A stretch of DNA of 34,852 bases from Betaproteobacteria bacterium (GTDB taxonomy: Bacteria > Pseudomonadota > Gammaproteobacteria > Burkholderiales > Eutrophovitaceae): contig CP070643.1 in NCBI GenBank assembly GCA_020354125.1, positions 4,208,498 to 4,243,349 on the forward strand, written 5' to 3'. The notes under the pieces were generated by a model. The model saw only the letters and a program-made list of their open reading frames with translations. It searched no databases and was not told the origin of the DNA. The translations under genes were made by a program, and so were the position numbers. How positions within the stretch are numbered: the stretch's first letter is position 1; each line of letters opens with the position of its first letter. Below, in pieces: positions 24,640-34,625 of this stretch.

Positions 24640-25248
24640 ATGTTCTATGAACCCCCCGAACGTGACAGGACGCTATTGCCACATGATCCACTCAAGGCGA
24701 TTGTCGCGCCGCGCCCGATTGGATGGATCTCCACTGTTTCGGCCGCGGGTGTTGCAAATCTTGCCCCCTATTCATTCTTCAATATGTTTTCGGAGAATCC
24801 CTGGATCGTCGGGTTCTCGAGCAAAACTCTGAAGGATTCAATCAGCAACATTGCTGAGACCAGGGAGTTCGTCTACAACCTCGCTACGCGATCACAGATT
24901 GAGGCGGTGAACCGTAGTTCGTTGCCGGCGCCGCCGGAAGTCGACGAGTTCGCGTTCCTCGGTATAGATTCTGCTACATGCCGCATTGTCAAGCCTCGAC
25001 GTGTTGCTGCTTCCCCGTGTTCATTCGAGTGAAAATGGATAGAGACAATCAGCCTGAAAGGTCTGTCCGGGAAGCCGACCGATTGGAATCTGGTGCTCGG
25101 GGAGGTGGTCGGCGTTCACATCGAGGAATCTGTCATAGAGAACGGCTTGGTCGACATCGTGAAAATGCAGTCCCTGGCACGCTGCGGTTATATGGATTAC
25201 GCCTGGGTGCAGGAAGTGACGTCCCGTACCAGGCCCAGCTGGCCATGA
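24640..25248 (+). pseudogene. Flavin reductase-like FMN-binding gene with in-frame TGA
   Basis: The first 130 codons give a flavin-reductase-like split-barrel protein (DPLKAIVAPRPIGWISTVS, VANLAPYSFFNMFS, SKTLKDSISNIAETREFVYN). At 25030-25032 a TGA interrupts; the same frame continues as KWIETISLKGLSGKP and NLVLGEVVGVHIEESVIENG, then LARCGYMDYAWVQEV, to a normal stop at 25246-25248. Total 202 codons, the family length. Relatives I recall read VHFEC-K at this point, so the TGA stands at a Cys codon. The two residues usually VH read CS, which hints at small compensating base changes. The gene is most likely a recent pseudogene or contains an assembly error; a selenocysteine codon is a weaker option. 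AGGAGG lies seven bases before ATG 24640. Confidence 0.78.
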
Positions 25249-25405
25249 AGGGTGCCGCGGTCGACACAGGCATGGCGCTTGCGCACAAGTGTGCGGACTT
25301 ACTTAAAACTAGCCACACGAGTGCGGATGTACAATAAGAACCGCTCAAATATGACGCATACCGGCAGTTGTCGTTGACTGGCAATGGTTCTCGATCAACT
25401 ACCGC

Positions 25406-25642
25406 ATGGTGAGGTACTTGGCCAAGTTTCTACTCTTAATCGCTGTTTTCATCATCGCCTACATGGTGATCAAGAGCGGCGCGCGGCGACGCGAGTGGCC
25501 GAAGCAGGCCCCGGGCTCGATCGCGGAAGAAGACATGGTTCGGTGCAAGGTATGCGGGGTTCATTTGCCGCGCAGCGAGAGCCTCGAGTCTCGAGATGAA
25601 TATTTCTGCAGCGAGGAGCATCGGCGCATTGCCAGGAAGTGA
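25406..25642 (+). CDS. PP0621-type small membrane-anchored zinc-ribbon protein
   Basis: A 78-residue protein with one N-terminal membrane helix (KFLLLIAVFIIAYMVIK, about residues 7-23). The cytoplasmic tail has MVRCKVCGVHLPRSES and RDEYFCSEEHRRIARK, a Cys-x2-Cys plus Cys...His arrangement that should bind zinc. The family sits just upstream of pilS/pilR in many gammaproteobacteria, as here. Function unknown. ATG 25406 has no strong ribosome binding site. Confidence 0.85.
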   Translation: MVRYLAKFLLLIAVFIIAYMVIKSGARRREWPKQAPGSIAEEDMVRCKVCGVHLPRSESLESRDEYFCSEEHRRIARK

Positions 25643-25687
25643 CCCTGTTCGATTTGCTGGACGCTCGCTCTATTGCAGGAGCCTCGA

Positions 25688-27298
25688 ATGTCGCTAACCC
25701 TGTCTGATCCTATTTTGAAGACGGGTGACGAGGCCGGAGCCGAGCACTGGCACTCGCTACTTTATTTCAACTGCTACCGTCTGATCGTCGCCCTGGTCCT
25801 GCTCGGCTCGGCCATATGGCTGGCCGACAACATCCCCTTCGGGTCCTATAACCGCGGCGTATTTGTCTACGTCAATCTGATCTACATCGCGCTCACAGTC
25901 GTTGCCTTCGCTCCGATCCTGTGGCGCAACCCGCCATTTCATATTCAGCTCTCGACCTATGTCGGTCTCGATGTCGTCGCCGTCACGCTGATGCTCTATG
26001 CCAGCGGCGGCGTCACCAGCGGCCTTGGCCTGTTGCTGCTCCCATCGCTGGCCGCGGCCGGTCTGATGGCGATGGGGCGATTGACACTGTTCTATGCCGC
26101 GCTGGCCTCGATCGGGATTCTGGGCGAACAGGTTTTCGAAGCGCTGTTTTTGGGCGGTGACACGGCGCTGTTTCTCCAGGCGGGCCTGAACAGTGCGGGA
26201 TACTTTGCGACTGCCTGGTTGGGGCACTCGTTGGCCAGGCGCACGGTCGCGATTGAGGCGATCGTCGCTCAGCGCGAAGTCGATCTTGCCAGTATGGCGC
26301 AGATAAACAAGCTGATTATTCAGGATATGCAAGATGGCGTTCTCGTTGTTGATGAGGGAGGCGTTATCCGGCAGATCAATACGCGTGCCGAACAGGTACT
26401 CGGCCCGTTGGGGCGGGACCGGGAAATCAAGCTTGCCGATTACTCACCAAAGCTTGCCGAACATCTGCAGGCATGGCGCAGGAATCCGGCGACACGGGGT
26501 GAGCCGATGCAAACACCGGATGGCGGGCGATCGATCGCCGCTCGTTTCCGCACCGTAGGCAGGGGGCAAAGCGCGGGCGTGGTCATCATTCTGGAGGATT
26601 TGTCGCGCGTGCAGCGGCAGGCACAACAGATGAAGTTGGCCTCTCTTGGTCGTCTGACCGCCAACATCGCACACGAGATTCGTAACCCGTTGTCGGCTAT
26701 CAACCATGCAGCTGAGTTGCTTATAGAGGACACCAGCCATTCCTCCGGGGAAATGCGCCTGTTGCAGATCATCCATGACAATACGCAGCGCCTCGATCGC
26801 ATGGTCCAGGACGTTCTCAGGCTCAATCGCCGGGATCGTGCGCTCAGGGAAACTTTCAGCGTGGTGGACTATCTACGCGTTTTCGTCGGCCAGTTCGCCG
26901 AGATCGAGAAGGTCTCGGACGGCGTCATCCAGATCGACGCCAAGGTCGAGCCTTATGTCACTTTCGATCGCAGCCATCTCAACCAGATTATGTGGAATCT
27001 ATGCCGGAACGCCTTGCGCTACTGTCGTAGAGAGGCCGGTAGCATTACCCTCTCCGTACGCCGAAAGGCGGCATCCGGAAGCATAGAACTCAGTGTGGCA
27101 GACGACGGCCCGGGGGTGGCCGACGCCCTGAAGGGGAACCTATTTGAGCCATTCTTTACGACCGCGTCGAGCGGCACGGGTCTGGGCCTATATATTGCAC
27201 GCGAAATATGTGAAGCCAACGGTGCAACACTCGAGTATGTGGATGGTACGAACGGTGGTGCGCAATTCAGTGTTCTGTTTAAAGGAGCGCAGCAGTGA
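25688..27298 (+). CDS. pilS: Sensor histidine kinase PilS
   Basis: A 536-residue kinase. Six membrane segments (about 25-185) precede a PAS domain (MQDGVLVVDEGGVIRQINTRA). The HisKA domain has phospho-acceptor H in NIAHEIRNPLSAINHAAELL. The HATPase has N box NLCRNALRY, G1 VADDGPGV and G2 GTGLGLYIARE. In its family PilS senses pilin in the membrane and controls PilR phosphorylation. ATG 25688 has AGGAG seven bases upstream; a TTG 15 bases earlier is less likely. The stop overlaps the pilR GTG by 4 bases, so the pair is coupled. Confidence 0.93.
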   Translation: MSLTLSDPILKTGDEAGAEHWHSLLYFNCYRLIVALVLLGSAIWLADNIPFGSYNRGVFVYVNLIYIALTVVAFAPILWRNPPFHIQLSTYVGLDVVAVTLMLYASGGVTSGLGLLLLPSLAAAGLMAMGRLTLFYAALASIGILGEQVFEALFLGGDTALFLQAGLNSAGYFATAWLGHSLARRTVAIEAIVAQREVDLASMAQINKLIIQDMQDGVLVVDEGGVIRQINTRAEQVLGPLGRDREIKLADYSPKLAEHLQAWRRNPATRGEPMQTPDGGRSIAARFRTVGRGQSAGVVIILEDLSRVQRQAQQMKLASLGRLTANIAHEIRNPLSAINHAAELLIEDTSHSSGEMRLLQIIHDNTQRLDRMVQDVLRLNRRDRALRETFSVVDYLRVFVGQFAEIEKVSDGVIQIDAKVEPYVTFDRSHLNQIMWNLCRNALRYCRREAGSITLSVRRKAASGSIELSVADDGPGVADALKGNLFEPFFTTASSGTGLGLYIAREICEANGATLEYVDGTNGGAQFSVLFKGAQQ

Positions 27299-28665
27299 GA
27301 CGTAGGGAACAAAGTGCGGGCGTTGTCTCGCGCACGGTGCTAATTGTCGATGACGAGGAGGACATCCTTGAGCTGCTTGAATTGACGCTTCTCAAGATGG
27401 GGCTAGATGTTGAGCGTGCCTCTTCGGTCAAGGAGGCGATCAAGAAGGTCAAGGACGGCTCGTTTGACCTCTGCCTTACCGACATGCGGTTACCGGACGG
27501 CGACGGGCTCGAGGTCCTGAAGTACATTTCCGAGAATGACCAGGATCTGCCGGTGGCGGTGATCACCGCACATGGCAACACCGAGAACGCGGTAGCGGCG
27601 CTCAAGGCCGGTGCGTTCGACTACCTGGCCAAGCCGGTATCGCTCGAGCAGTTGCGGACCCTGGTCAAGTCGGCGCTGTCGCTGCCGCAGCCGGGTGCTA
27701 CGCCAAAGTCCGGTGGTGGCCAGGGGTTACTTGGCGAATCGGCGGCAATGCAGGGGGTGCGCGACCTGATCGAAAAGCTGGCTCGCTCCGAGGCGCCAGT
27801 GCAAATCAGTGGCGAGTCAGGCAGTGGCAAGGAACTCGCTGCGCGCCTGATCCATCGCAAAAGCGCGCGTGGTGAAAAACCATTCGTACCAGTCAACTGC
27901 GGCGCTATCCCGGAAAATCTGATGGAGTCGGAATTTTTTGGTTACAAAAAGGGTGCGTTCACCGGAGCGGATGCGGATCGCGTCGGGTTCTTTCAGGCCG
28001 CCAATGGCGGTACCTTGTTCCTCGATGAAGTTGCCGACCTGCCTCTTCCCATGCAGGTAAAGCTGCTCAGGGCGATTCAGGAAAAGAAGGTGCGCAAAGT
28101 TGGATCGACCCAGGAAGAAGCGGTCGATGTCAGGATCATCAGCGCGACGCACAAGAAACTTGGCGAGCAGGTTGACGCCGGCCGTTTCAGGCATGACCTC
28201 TATTACCGGCTCAACGTGATTGAGCTCAGAATGCCGGCGGTACGCGAACGCCGCGAAGACATCCCGCTTTTCGTTGACGCTATTCTGGAAAAGCTCGCCG
28301 CTGCGGTCGGCGCCAAGAAACCGGATGTCAGTCCCGAAGCGATGGAAGCTCTTACCCGGTACGACTTTCCCGGCAACGTGCGTGAACTCGAGAATGTGCT
28401 CGAGCGTGCGCTCGCCCTGTCGAGCAATGACGAGATTACGATCGAAGATCTGCAATTGACCCCGCCGGCTGTTAGCGACGAGGTGGCTGTGCCCACCGGA
28501 GCGAACGGCAAGTACCCGCTACAGGATTATCTCGATCGAGTTGAGAAGGACGCCATTCTGGAGGCGTTGGAGAAGACGCGCTTCAACCGTACGGCAGCCG
28601 CCAAGTTGCTTGGCATTACTTTCCGCTCCATGCGTTACCGAATGGAGCGTCTCGGGATCAATTAA
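27295..28665 (+). CDS. pilR: Sigma-54-dependent response regulator PilR
   Basis: A 456-residue NtrC-family activator. The receiver domain (about 14-130) has LIVDDEEDI, phospho-acceptor Asp in LCLTDMRLPDGDG, and the conserved Lys in DYLAKPVSLEQL. The AAA+ domain (about 148-375) has Walker A GESGSGKELAARLIH, the sigma-54-contact loop KKGAFTGA, and Walker B GGTLFLDEVADLP. A Fis-type HTH ends the protein (NRTAAAKLLGITFRSMRYRM). It should activate sigma-54 promoters such as pilA. It starts with GTG overlapping the pilS stop. No pil structural gene is in the window. Confidence 0.95.
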   Translation: MRRREQSAGVVSRTVLIVDDEEDILELLELTLLKMGLDVERASSVKEAIKKVKDGSFDLCLTDMRLPDGDGLEVLKYISENDQDLPVAVITAHGNTENAVAALKAGAFDYLAKPVSLEQLRTLVKSALSLPQPGATPKSGGGQGLLGESAAMQGVRDLIEKLARSEAPVQISGESGSGKELAARLIHRKSARGEKPFVPVNCGAIPENLMESEFFGYKKGAFTGADADRVGFFQAANGGTLFLDEVADLPLPMQVKLLRAIQEKKVRKVGSTQEEAVDVRIISATHKKLGEQVDAGRFRHDLYYRLNVIELRMPAVRERREDIPLFVDAILEKLAAAVGAKKPDVSPEAMEALTRYDFPGNVRELENVLERALALSSNDEITIEDLQLTPPAVSDEVAVPTGANGKYPLQDYLDRVEKDAILEALEKTRFNRTAAAKLLGITFRSMRYRMERLGIN

Positions 28666-28676
28666 GCACGGGAAAC

Positions 28677-29285
28677 TTGAGCACGCGGAAATCCAGTACC
28701 TCCAACCATCCGCAGCGGCAAAAGTGGTCACTGACCGCCGCCGGTGTATTGGACGCCGCGCGCCAGATTTCCTCTCCCAACTGCGATGCTCGACCGCCTG
28801 GCAGCCGCATAGAGCTCATCGTCATTCACAGTATCAGCTTGCCCCCCGGGTGCTTCGGCGGCAATGCGATAACAGAGTTGTTTACCAATTGCCTCAATCC
28901 GTCGGCTGACCCTTATTTCGAGGCCATCGCCGGATTGACTGTCTCATCGCACTTTCTGATTCGCCGCGACGGCGAACTCGTGCAGTTCGTACCGTGTCAG
29001 TCGCGGGCCTGGCATGCCGGCGAGTCACAATGGCACGGCCGTAAGCGGTGTAACGACTTCTCGATTGGCATCGAGCTCGAGGGCAGCGATGACGTCCCGT
29101 TTGAAGAGCCGCAATACCAGGTTCTCGGACGGCTCGTCGAGGTACTCCGAGAGGCCTATCCGATTACAGATTGCGTTGGTCATCAGGATATAGCGCGGCC
29201 GCCCGGACGAAAGACCGATCCAGGACCGCATTTCGAATGGGCTCGTCTTGGGCCATTTGGGCGGTCATCCACCCGGGTGGTGTGA
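28677..29285 (+). CDS. ampD: 1,6-anhydro-N-acetylmuramyl-L-alanine amidase AmpD
   Basis: A 202-residue cytoplasmic zinc amidase. SPNCDARPPGSRIELIVIHSISLPPGCFGG has the first His ligand (I cite its parts: IVIHSISLPPG). VSSHFLIRRDGELVQFVP and SRAWHAGESQWHGR follow, then FSIGIELEGSD. The other ligands are in VGHQDIARPPGRKTDPGPHF. The enzyme removes the stem peptide from anhydro-muropeptides during cell-wall recycling and thereby affects AmpC induction. The start TTG 28677 is chosen by position, 11 bp after pilR; about 45 residues before the conserved part are unusual in length. Confidence 0.93.
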   Translation: MSTRKSSTSNHPQRQKWSLTAAGVLDAARQISSPNCDARPPGSRIELIVIHSISLPPGCFGGNAITELFTNCLNPSADPYFEAIAGLTVSSHFLIRRDGELVQFVPCQSRAWHAGESQWHGRKRCNDFSIGIELEGSDDVPFEEPQYQVLGRLVEVLREAYPITDCVGHQDIARPPGRKTDPGPHFEWARLGPFGRSSTRVV

Positions 29286-29335
29286 AGACAAAACTGGCCA
29301 GGCCAAAGATGCATAGCGCTTCAAAATAGCTTGCT

Positions 29336-30235
29336 GTGCAGATCTTCTATACCGATCACTTTGTGTTGCCGCTTCCCGACGGTCATCGCTTCCCGATGCG
29401 CAAGTACGCCATGCTGCGTGAAAAAGTTGAAGCGGCGAATCTGTCCCAAGGCGAGCCGCTACGTGTACCGCAGGCCGCGAGTGATGAACAGATACTCAGG
29501 GCGCACGACGCTGCTTACTTACGGCGTGTTGTGTCGGGCACGTTAGCAGCCGCCGAGATTCGCCGAATCGGGTTTCCGTGGACCGAACAGATGGTCGAGC
29601 GGTCACGGCGTTCGACTGGTGCCACTGTCGAGGCGTGCCGCGCAGCACTGCAGCATGGCGTGGCAGTGAGTCTTGCAGGAGGCACGCATCACGCCTTCAG
29701 GGATTATGGCGCTGGTTATTGCGTATTCAATGATGCCGCCGTTGCTGCGCTTGCCATGCAGTTTGAAGGCCGGGCAAAAAGGGTCTTGATTGTTGACTGC
29801 GATGTGCATCAGGGTGACGGAACCGCGGCCATACTGGCCGACGATTCTTCGGTCTTCACCTTTTCGATTCACGCTGCGAAGAACTTTCCGTTTCGCAAAG
29901 CCGAAAGCGATCTCGATGTTGCGCTGCCCGATTGTTGCGACGACGCAACGTATCTGTCGGCGCTCCATAACGGGCTGTGTCATGCCTTGTCTGCGTCACG
30001 ACCGGATCTGGCGATTTATCTCGCAGGTGCCGATCCTTTTGAGGACGACCGGCTTGGTCGCCTTTCGTTGAGCAAGGACGGGCTCGCCCGGCGCGACAAA
30101 ATGTTGTTCGCGATGTGCGCCGACATGGCTGTGCCGGTTGCTACGGTGATGGCCGGTGGCTATGCGCGTCGCATCGAAGACACAGTCGGCATTCATTTCA
30201 GTACCGTCCGCTTCGCCGCCGACACATATATATAA
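29336..30235 (+). CDS. Histone-deacetylase-family hydrolase
   Basis: A 299-residue zinc amidohydrolase: GTHHAFRDYGAGYCVFND holds the His pair of the active site, IVDCDVHQGDGTAAI the Asp/His zinc ligands, and LAGADPFEDDRLGRLSLS the second Asp. VMAGGYARRI ends the core. The N-terminal YTDHFVLPLPDGHRFPMRKY is the usual bacterial opening. Members act on acetylpolyamines, acetoin-related or acetyl-lysine substrates; the substrate here is unknown. The start is GTG 29336, giving MQIFYTDHF. There are 50 bp between it and ampD. Confidence 0.92.
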   Translation: MQIFYTDHFVLPLPDGHRFPMRKYAMLREKVEAANLSQGEPLRVPQAASDEQILRAHDAAYLRRVVSGTLAAAEIRRIGFPWTEQMVERSRRSTGATVEACRAALQHGVAVSLAGGTHHAFRDYGAGYCVFNDAAVAALAMQFEGRAKRVLIVDCDVHQGDGTAAILADDSSVFTFSIHAAKNFPFRKAESDLDVALPDCCDDATYLSALHNGLCHALSASRPDLAIYLAGADPFEDDRLGRLSLSKDGLARRDKMLFAMCADMAVPVATVMAGGYARRIEDTVGIHFSTVRFAADTYI

Positions 30236-30369
30236 GTGTGGTTGTTGCTGTTCAGCGAGCCGGCTGCGCTAAACAAGCCCGCGAACAGCGCTTTTGCGCG
30301 TTTGCTTGCCGTGTTCGCGCATTACTTTTGCAATGGCGCGTGCGTCTCTCAATTTGCACGAAAAAGTTC

Positions 30370-30397
30370 TTGACAGAAAAATGACGACTACTAGAAT
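30370..30397 (+). promoter_or_regulatory. Predicted nrdAB promoter
   Basis: Perfect -35 TTGACA (30370-30375), 16-bp spacer, -10 TAGAAT (30392-30397, five of six consensus bases). It lies in the 321-bp gap before nrdA, which holds no gene. The leader is about 150 nt. Confidence 0.7.
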
Positions 30398-30434
30398 TAG
30401 TGCGGTCCGCCACAAGCGACACAATATGTTGTGG
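30388..30434. promoter_or_regulatory. Pair of NrdR-like boxes over the nrdAB promoter
   Basis: The strong box ACACAATATGTTGTGG (30419-30434) fits the NrdR consensus aCACwAtATaTwGtGt. A weaker box CTACTAGAATTAGTGC (30388-30403) covers the -10 element. The starts are 31 bp apart, the usual NrdR spacing. NrdR represses ribonucleotide reductase genes when dATP is high. Confidence 0.65.
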
Positions 30435-30556
30435 TTGCAAGATATTGTCGTTATGAGGCCTGCATATGCGGGCAGCCGGCGAAAAAACACATTGTTATTC
30501 AGACATTGAACAAAAAGTGTTGCCAATAGGCAACACCTGTATTCGAGGGAGAGAGA

Positions 30557-33406
30557 ATGCAAATAACCGCCAACGTTTCCTCGTCCAACGTTGCGAAAAA
30601 ATTCCAGATGGATGCGCCGGAGCCTGACGCGCAGCAAGCGGGTTACCCGGATTACAAAGTGATTCGCCGTAATGGTGCTGTCGTCGGTTTCGAACCCGGC
30701 AAGATTCACATTGCCATGACCAAGGCATTCATCGCGGTAAACGGTGGGCAGGGAGCAGCATCGGCGCGCGTGCGGGAGGTCGTGTCGAATCTCACCGATG
30801 TTGTCGTTAAGGCGCTGATGCGCCGCAATCCGGCCGGCGGCACGGTTCACATTGAAGACATCCAGGACCAGGTCGAGTTGGCCCTGATGCGCGCTGGCGA
30901 GCAAGAGGTTGCGCGTGCTTACGTCTTGTACCGCGAGGAGCGCAACCGTGAGCGCGCTCGTCAGAAGCAAACCGACACGGCTAAGGCGTCGACTGACGTT
31001 TCCATCAGCGTTGTCGAGGATGGCCGAAGTCAACCACTCGAAGTGGCGGCACTGCGGGCACTGGTGAAGGATTCTGGCGAAGGCCTCGGCCGCGCCGTGG
31101 ACGTCGAGGAGATCATGTCGCTGACGCTGCGTGACCTGTATGACGGTGTGCCGATGGAGGAAGTACGCAAGAGCGTGATTCTTGCCGCGAGATCGCTGAT
31201 CGAGAAGGACCCCGCGTACAGCTACGTGACTGCTCGCTTGCTGTTGAACAGCGTGCGCCACGAGGTGCTTGGTGAGGATGTTCCCAGAGCGGACATGTAC
31301 ACGCGTTATGCCGAGTACTTTCCGAGTTTCATCCAAACCGGGGTCGATGCCGGTCTGCTCGATGAACGGCTGCTGCAGTTCGACTTGGCAGCGCTTGCCA
31401 GCGCGCTAGATGCGACACGTGACATGAAGTTCGGTTATCTCGGGCTGCAAACGCTGTATGACCGATACTTTCTGCATATCGACGAGAAGCGCATAGAGCT
31501 GCCTCAGGCGTTTTTCATGCGCGTGGCCATGGGCCTTGCACTGAACGAAGTCGAGCGCGAGGCGCGAGCCATCGAGTTCTATAACGTGTTGTCGAATTTC
31601 GACTTCATGAGCTCAACGCCGACCTTGTTCAATTCCGGTACCGTGCGCTCGCAACTTTCCAGCTGCTACTTGACTAGCGTGGCTGATGATCTTGATGGAA
31701 TCTACGAGGCCATCAAGGAGAACGCGCTGCTTTCCAAGTATGCCGGCGGGTTGGGTAATGACTGGACTCCGGTGCGCGCGCTGGGCTCGCACATCAGGGG
31801 GACCAACGGCAAATCTCAGGGCGTGGTTCCGTTTCTCAAGGTGGTCAATGACACGGCGGTTGCCGTTAACCAGGGAGGCAAGCGCAAGGGGGCGGTTTGC
31901 GCATACCTGGAAACCTGGCACCTCGATATCGAGGAGTTCCTCGAGTTACGCAAGAACACCGGGGATGACCGTCGGCGTGCGCATGACATGAATTCAGCCA
32001 ACTGGATTCCCGACCTGTTCATGAAGCGGGTAATGGAAAACGGGGATTGGACGCTGTTCTCGCCGTCTGACGTGCCCGATCTGCATGACAAGTTCGGCAA
32101 GGACTTTGAAGCGGCCTACGTCGCATACGAGGACAAAGCTGCGCGCGGTGAAATCAAGCTTTTCAAGAAAATCCCGGCTGTGCAGCTGTGGCGCAAGATG
32201 CTGTCGATGTTATTCGAGACCGGGCATCCATGGATTACCTTCAAGGACCCTTGCAACATCCGCTCTCCACAGCAGCACACAGGGGTGGTTCACAGCTCCA
32301 ATCTGTGCACGGAAATCACGCTCAACACGTCCGACACAGAGATTGCCGTGTGCAATCTCGGCTCAGTCAACCTGGTCGCGCATCTCAAAGACGGGGTGCT
32401 CGATCAAGACAAGCTGAAGCGGACCATTTCGACAGCGATGCGGATGCTCGATAACGTCATCGACATCAACTACTATGCTGTGAAAAAGGCGCGCAACTCC
32501 AACCTCAAGCATCGGCCTGTCGGCATGGGCATCATGGGTTTTCAGGACTGTTTGCAGGAGTTGCGTATTCCCTACGCATCCGACGAGGCCGTCGAGTTCG
32601 CCGATCGCTCAATGGAAGCGGTGTGCTACTACGCTTATTGGGCGTCAACCGAGCTGGCCGACGAGCGTGGCCGCTATTCAACGTTCGATGGATCCCTGTG
32701 GTCCAAGGGCATTTTGCCGCAGGACACGCTGAAGCTCCTGGCCGATGAACGCGGTGGCCATGTCGAAGTTGACATGAGTTCGACGCTGGACTGGGATGCA
32801 TTGCGTGAGCGAGTCAAGAGCTATGGGATGCGCAATTCCAACTGTGTGGCAATTGCGCCGACCGCCACCATTGCCAATATCGTCGGTGTATCCGCGTCTA
32901 TCGAACCGACCTATCAGAATCTGTACGTGAAATCGAACCTTTCTGGCGAGTTCACAGTGACCAACGAGAATCTGGTCGAGGATCTGAAGAAGCGCAACCT
33001 GTGGGACGAGGTGATGATTGCCGATCTGAAGTACTTTGATGGCTCTCTTGCCAGAATCGACCGGATTCCTGCCGACTTGAGAACGCTCTATGCCACGGCA
33101 TTTGAGATCGATCCGGCATGGATAGTCGAGTCGGCGGCACGACGCCAGAAATGGATCGACCAGGCGCAGTCGCTGAACATTTACATGGCGGGTGCCTCGG
33201 GGAAGAAGCTTGACGACACCTACAAGCTTGCGTGGCAGCGCGGGCTGAAAACGACCTATTACCTCCGCACCCTGGGCGCTACGTCTGCAGAGAAATCGAC
33301 GGTTCGCTCGGGGACGCTCAATAGCGTGCCGTCTGAGGCGGCAGGTGGGGAAGTACAGCCCCAGTTCTGCGCGATCGACGATCCTACCTGCGAGGCATGC
33401 CAGTGA
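30557..33406 (+). CDS. nrdA: Ribonucleoside-diphosphate reductase class Ia, alpha subunit
   Basis: A 949-residue catalytic subunit that reduces ribonucleoside diphosphates. An N-terminal ATP-cone (about residues 33-125: [20 protein letters not shown]) gives dATP allosteric control. A second cone-like stretch lies at about 150-245 ([11 protein letters not shown] to [10 protein letters not shown]). The barrel has the redox pair cysteine in [14 protein letters not shown], the catalytic segment [27 protein letters not shown], and [19 protein letters not shown]. The C-terminus carries [13 protein letters not shown], the swinging cysteine tail re-reduced by thioredoxin or glutaredoxin. GGGAG precedes ATG 30557. 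nrdB follows after 91 bp. Confidence 0.97.
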   Translation: MQITANVSSSNVAKKFQMDAPEPDAQQAGYPDYKVIRRNGAVVGFEPGKIHIAMTKAFIAVNGGQGAASARVREVVSNLTDVVVKALMRRNPAGGTVHIEDIQDQVELALMRAGEQEVARAYVLYREERNRERARQKQTDTAKASTDVSISVVEDGRSQPLEVAALRALVKDSGEGLGRAVDVEEIMSLTLRDLYDGVPMEEVRKSVILAARSLIEKDPAYSYVTARLLLNSVRHEVLGEDVPRADMYTRYAEYFPSFIQTGVDAGLLDERLLQFDLAALASALDATRDMKFGYLGLQTLYDRYFLHIDEKRIELPQAFFMRVAMGLALNEVEREARAIEFYNVLSNFDFMSSTPTLFNSGTVRSQLSSCYLTSVADDLDGIYEAIKENALLSKYAGGLGNDWTPVRALGSHIRGTNGKSQGVVPFLKVVNDTAVAVNQGGKRKGAVCAYLETWHLDIEEFLELRKNTGDDRRRAHDMNSANWIPDLFMKRVMENGDWTLFSPSDVPDLHDKFGKDFEAAYVAYEDKAARGEIKLFKKIPAVQLWRKMLSMLFETGHPWITFKDPCNIRSPQQHTGVVHSSNLCTEITLNTSDTEIAVCNLGSVNLVAHLKDGVLDQDKLKRTISTAMRMLDNVIDINYYAVKKARNSNLKHRPVGMGIMGFQDCLQELRIPYASDEAVEFADRSMEAVCYYAYWASTELADERGRYSTFDGSLWSKGILPQDTLKLLADERGGHVEVDMSSTLDWDALRERVKSYGMRNSNCVAIAPTATIANIVGVSASIEPTYQNLYVKSNLSGEFTVTNENLVEDLKKRNLWDEVMIADLKYFDGSLARIDRIPADLRTLYATAFEIDPAWIVESAARRQKWIDQAQSLNIYMAGASGKKLDDTYKLAWQRGLKTTYYLRTLGATSAEKSTVRSGTLNSVPSEAAGGEVQPQFCAIDDPTCEACQ

Positions 33407-33497
33407 AGCGATTACGCCGCGTCCAGTACGTCGCGTCGTCGACGTCCAATCAACTACAAACAGCTTGCAACCTGACTATTCTGAAAGGCACGAACTG

Positions 33498-34625
33498 ATG
33501 CTGCAATTTGAAGATACCGACTTTGTTGCTCCGGGTGGTTCCACGGCCGTTGGAGTCAGTGACTCCGAGGCCGGTACAGGTGTTCTGGGTGGAACTGAAA
33601 CGAGCTTCAAGCGGGTTCGCATCGAGGACAAGCGTGTGATCAATGGCAAGGCTGATGTTAATCAGCTGGTGCCTTTCAAATACAAATGGGCCTGGGACAA
33701 GTATCTCGCGGGTTGTGCGAATCACTGGATGCCTCAGGAAATCAATATGAGCCGCGACATCACCACCTGGAAAGATCCCTCTGGTCTATCCGAGGATGAA
33801 CGGCTCATAGTAAAGCGCAACCTCGGGTTCTTCGTCACCGCCGACTCGCTGGCGGCGAACAACATCGTTTTGGGAACCTATCGGCACATCACTGCACCCG
33901 AATGCAGGCAATACTTGTTGCGCCAGGCATTCGAGGAGGCGATTCACACGCATGCCTATCAGTACATCGTCGAGAGCCTTGGTCTGGACGAAGGCGAAAT
34001 TTTCAACGCGTATCACGAGATCAGCAGCATTCGCGACAAGGATGATTTCCTGATTCCGTTTATCGAGACGCTGACTGATCCATCGTTCAAAACAGGAACA
34101 CCAGAGGCAGATCAAAAACTTTTGAAGAGTTTGATTGTGTTTGCGTGCATCATGGAAGGACTGTTCTTTTACGTCGGTTTTGCACAAATTTTGGCACTCG
34201 GACGACAGAACAAAATGACGGGCGCAGCAGAACAGTATCAGTACATTCTTCGTGATGAATCGATGCACTGTAATTTCGGAATCGATCTCATCAACCAGAT
34301 CAAACTCGAGAATCCACACTTGTGGACGTCGGAGTTTCGCGAAGAGATTTGCGGCTTGATGCGTAAAGGTGTCGAGCTTGAATACCGTTATGCAGAAGAC
34401 ACCATGCCGCGTGGTGTTCTCGGTCTGAATGCACCGATGTTCAAGGAGTATTTGCGTTTCGTGGCAAATCGTCGCTGCCAGCAAATCGGGCTCGATATTT
34501 TGTTCCCGGGCGCAAGCAATCCGTTCCCGTGGATGTCGGAAATGATCGATCTGAAGAAGGAAAAGAACTTCTTCGAAACGCGTGTAACCGAGTATCAGAC
34601 GGGCGGTGCACTGAGTTGGGAATGA
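33498..34625 (+). CDS. nrdB: Ribonucleoside-diphosphate reductase class Ia, beta subunit
   Basis: A 375-residue diiron subunit. Metal ligands appear in family order: Asp in [12 protein letters not shown], Glu and His in [12 protein letters not shown], Glu in [11 protein letters not shown], Glu and His in [10 protein letters not shown]. The tyrosine four residues after the His in EAIHTHAY is the radical-type residue, so a classical Tyr-radical R2. The C-terminal [10 protein letters not shown] contacts the alpha subunit. ATG 33498 gives [10 protein letters not shown]; the frame is open far upstream over nrdA but lacks similarity there. It is co-transcribed with nrdA. Confidence 0.97.
   Translation: MLQFEDTDFVAPGGSTAVGVSDSEAGTGVLGGTETSFKRVRIEDKRVINGKADVNQLVPFKYKWAWDKYLAGCANHWMPQEINMSRDITTWKDPSGLSEDERLIVKRNLGFFVTADSLAANNIVLGTYRHITAPECRQYLLRQAFEEAIHTHAYQYIVESLGLDEGEIFNAYHEISSIRDKDDFLIPFIETLTDPSFKTGTPEADQKLLKSLIVFACIMEGLFFYVGFAQILALGRQNKMTGAAEQYQYILRDESMHCNFGIDLINQIKLENPHLWTSEFREEICGLMRKGVELEYRYAEDTMPRGVLGLNAPMFKEYLRFVANRRCQQIGLDILFPGASNPFPWMSEMIDLKKEKNFFETRVTEYQTGGALSWE

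Noticed and set aside
25030..25032. TGA read as Trp or Cys through a non-standard genetic code
   Set aside because: Many intact genes here end in TGA (for example pilS, the transglutaminase-like gene and proB), so TGA is a normal stop.
24978..25337. Plus-strand frame of 119 codons over the flavin reductase end
   Set aside because: It is out of phase with the conserved flavin-reductase residues, which continue in the original frame after the TGA.
30269..31336. Long minus-strand frame over the nrdA start
   Set aside because: Shadow of nrdA and its promoter; no domain.
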